Shown here piece after piece: positions 4,921-6,517 of a stretch of DNA of 6,517 nt. Within the stretch, counting starts at the first letter, position 1; each line of letters starts with the position of its first letter. Below the pieces are notes generated by a model, which did not search any database, had not been told where the DNA came from, and was given only the letters and a program-made list of their open reading frames with translations. A program made the position numbers and the translations under genes. Source of the stretch: Fidelibacterota bacterium (GTDB lineage Bacteria > Fidelibacterota > BS150m-G59); NCBI GenBank assembly GCA_016784265.1, contig JADHUZ010000079.1, positions 1 through 6,517 of the forward strand. Direction: 5' to 3'.

Positions 4921-6057
4921 TCATAAAATAATCGCCTGCTCAGTCACGATTTCTGCAATTTCTGAAATATCTTCGGATTTTGTGGCTCGACCAAAACTGA
5001 ATCGCACAGCGGATTGCGCAATTTCATCAGGAATTCCGAGCGCTTGCACAACTGGACTAACTTTGATTGCGCCTGATGAACACGCACTTCCGCCCGAGGC
5101 TTCCACACCAGCAAGATCAAGTTTTTGAAGCAAAATTTCCGCACTGATTCCGGGAAAAAGCAAATTTATTATTCCAGGATAAGCGCATTCAGTCGGAACA
5201 GTTCGTTGCGCTCCGATTTCGGATAATTTGGCGACAAACTTGTTTTCGATTTTTTTGAGCCGTGCATTTTCGAATTCAAAATGCGCAAACATCAGTTCGG
5301 CGGCTTTTGCAAATCCAACAATTCCAGGCAGATTTTCGGTTCCTGTGCGAATCAGATTTTCCTGTTTTCCGCCAAAAACAAGCGGTTGGATTTTCACATT
5401 TTTTTTCAAAACCAACGCACCAACGCCTTTGGGACCATAAATTTTATGAGAAGAAATGCTCAGCGCATCAAAACCAATTTTCTCGAAATCAATTGGGATT
5501 TTTCCAAAAGCCTGAACCGCATCTGTGTGAAAAAGAATTCCGTTCCCATTTGCTATTTTTGCAATTTCCTCAATCGGCTGAATTGTTCCGAGTTCATTAT
5601 TTACCGCCATCACGGAAATCAAAATCGTGTTTTTTCGGATTGCATTTTTTACGGACTCGGGCGGAAGAATTCCATTTTTGTCCACTGGCAAAACTGAAAT
5701 TTCAAAGCCATCATTTTCTAGATATTTACAAGATTCAGCAACCGCCGGATGCTCGATATTCGAAATGATGATGTGATTTCCGTTCTCGCGATTGCCACGA
5801 GCAAGTCCGAGAATCGCCAAATTATCAGATTCCGTCCCGCCAGAAGTGAAAATCACATTCGCATTCGGAGCGTTGCAAAATTTTGCCATTTTTCTGCGTG
5901 ATTTTTCAAGTTCGGATTTTGCCGCTTGTCCGCTCTGATGGGTGCTGGAAGGATTTGCAAATCGTCCACGCGAAATACGCGCAATCTCAGATAAAACGAT
6001 TTCATCAATCGGCGTAGTTGCCGCATGATCGCAATAGAACCGCTGTTTTGATTTCAT
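4921..6057 (-). CDS. Cysteine desulfurase (NifS/IscS family, class V aminotransferase fold)
   Basis: This PLP enzyme converts cysteine to alanine and passes the sulfur on as a persulfide. The 378-residue product is complete. It shows YCDHAATTP (8-16), FANPSSTHQ (33-41), FTSGGTESDN (70-79), IEHPA (101-105), VNNELGTIQP (152-161), HTDAVQ (177-182), the PLP-lysine motif SSHKIYGPKG (202-211, Lys205), RTGTEN (237-242) and the catalytic cysteine in SGGSACSSG (321-329, Cys326). The start is ATG 6055-6057, one base after the stop of the upstream hydrolase gene, so coupling is likely; no Shine-Dalgarno is seen. mnmA follows 21 bases downstream, suggesting that this enzyme feeds MnmA directly as YrvO does in Bacillus. 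There are no iscU, iscA or iscR genes beside it within the window. Whether it is the cell's general Fe-S desulfurase or a tRNA-dedicated paralogue cannot be decided here, so no symbol is given. Confidence 0.95.
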   Translation of the reverse strand: MKSKQRFYCDHAATTPIDEIVLSEIARISRGRFANPSSTHQSGQAAKSELEKSRRKMAKFCNAPNANVIFTSGGTESDNLAILGLARGNRENGNHIIISNIEHPAVAESCKYLENDGFEISVLPVDKNGILPPESVKNAIRKNTILISVMAVNNELGTIQPIEEIAKIANGNGILFHTDAVQAFGKIPIDFEKIGFDALSISSHKIYGPKGVGALVLKKNVKIQPLVFGGKQENLIRTGTENLPGIVGFAKAAELMFAHFEFENARLKKIENKFVAKLSEIGAQRTVPTECAYPGIINLLFPGISAEILLQKLDLAGVEASGGSACSSGAIKVSPVVQALGIPDEIAQSAVRFSFGRATKSEDISEIAEIVTEQAIIL

Positions 6058-6058
6058 T

Positions 6059-6517
6059 TTATTCGGTTGGAATTTTAATTGTCAAGCCTTCGCGGGCGGC
6101 GACTAAATTCGGAAAATGCTGTTTTGCCTCCCGTTCGATTTCTTCCATTTTTTCATCATTGTATTCTGGGCAAAAATGGAATAAATACAGCGAATTCACA
6201 TTTGCGCGTTTGGCAACATCCACCGCTTTTTCCCAACTTGAATGTCCCCAATTTCGATGCGCGGGCAAATCCCCCGGCGTGAAATGCGCATCGTGGATAA
6301 GAATATCAGCCTTTTGGGCAAATCGAATCACTTTTTCGTCAATTCCATCTTCCGGGTGTTCGGTGTCGGTCATGTAAACAATCACTTTCTCGCCGAGCGA
6401 AATGCGGAAACCCAATGCACCGTTGGGATGTTGGTGCAAAAGGCTTTCAATTTTCACACCATTATGTTTGAAAGTCAAGCCCTGTTGAATTTCTTTGAAG
6501 TGAATCTCCGCCGCGAG
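6059..6517 (-). CDS. Metallo-beta-lactamase-fold hydrolase, C-terminal part (5' truncated by window)
   Basis: The frame is open to the right edge of the window, giving about 152 residues and ending at TAA 6059-6061. The TTG at 6478 is not a credible start because coding sequence continues upstream. The visible part is the C-terminal half of an MBL-fold metal hydrolase. It has HQHPNGALGFRI, then VIVYMTDTEH whose Asp should bridge the metals, ILIHDAHFTP, WGHSSWEKAV (comparable to the GHST motif of RNase Z-like enzymes), LFHFCPEYND with the last metal-binding His, and VAAREG near the end. The first metal motif (HxHxDH) must lie outside the window. Relatives are often annotated loosely as MBL-fold hydrolases or class-II phosphodiesterase-like proteins; the substrate cannot be assigned. 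It is the most upstream gene visible in the operon with the desulfurase and mnmA, with one base between its stop and the next start. Confidence 0.85.
   Translation of the reverse strand, partial: LAAEIHFKEIQQGLTFKHNGVKIESLLHQHPNGALGFRISLGEKVIVYMTDTEHPEDGIDEKVIRFAQKADILIHDAHFTPGDLPAHRNWGHSSWEKAVDVAKRANVNSLYLFHFCPEYNDEKMEEIEREAKQHFPNLVAAREGLTIKIPTE

Noticed and set aside
5262..5768. 168-codon open frame antisense to the cysteine desulfurase gene
   Set aside because: It is a shadow frame: the sense strand encodes a fully conserved enzyme, and the antisense product is low-complexity and rich in Phe, His and Lys with no recognisable domain.

Overview
The window is an AT-rich, very gene-dense bacterial chromosomal segment. 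It holds seven protein genes, two of them cut by the window edges, and about 130 non-coding bases in total: gaps of 4, 102, 21 and 1 base. I see no tRNA or rRNA gene, CRISPR array, insertion sequence or phage gene. Base composition, mostly weak Shine-Dalgarno signals, a MoxR-DUF58 pair and short dispersed repeats would fit a Bacteroidota/Chlorobiota/Ignavibacteria-like (FCB group) organism. This placement is tentative, because none of the proteins is diagnostic of a phylum.

Layout. (1) 1-704, plus strand: the C-terminal part of a saccharopine-dehydrogenase-family oxidoreductase. (2) 709-2585, minus strand: a two-gene operon of a MoxR-type AAA+ ATPase followed by a DUF58 protein with an intact MIDAS site, joined by a TAATG stop/start overlap. 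It converges on the dehydrogenase with only 4 bases between. (3) 2586-2687: the only real intergenic region, between divergent moxR-like and rlmN genes. (4) 2688-3725, plus strand: rlmN, whose 3' end overlaps the next gene by 14 bases. (5) 3712-6517, minus strand: an apparent operon, in transcription order a metallo-beta-lactamase-fold hydrolase (partial), a cysteine desulfurase and mnmA.

How the genes work together. The desulfurase-mnmA pair gives a complete local route from cysteine sulfur to 2-thiouridine at tRNA position 34, as in the adjacent yrvO-mnmA pair of Bacillus. Convergent rlmN makes 2-methyladenosine in 23S rRNA and at tRNA position 37, so two translation-fidelity modifiers sit tail to tail. 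MoxR and DUF58 proteins form a chaperone-like ATPase/adaptor pair, here without Bat-type partner genes immediately downstream.

The most unusual observation is in mnmA. Its C-terminal domain contains an in-frame insert of about 25 residues, encoded by a palindromic CATTGCGAG...GCAATCTC repeat plus four copies of a 7-bp tandem repeat. Its first 17 codons and upstream spacer also consist of degenerate 7-bp and 9-bp tandem repeats, so the start codon itself appears to lie in repeat DNA. This resembles the palindromic elements inserted in frame in Rickettsia genes. I found no wholly new multi-gene system.
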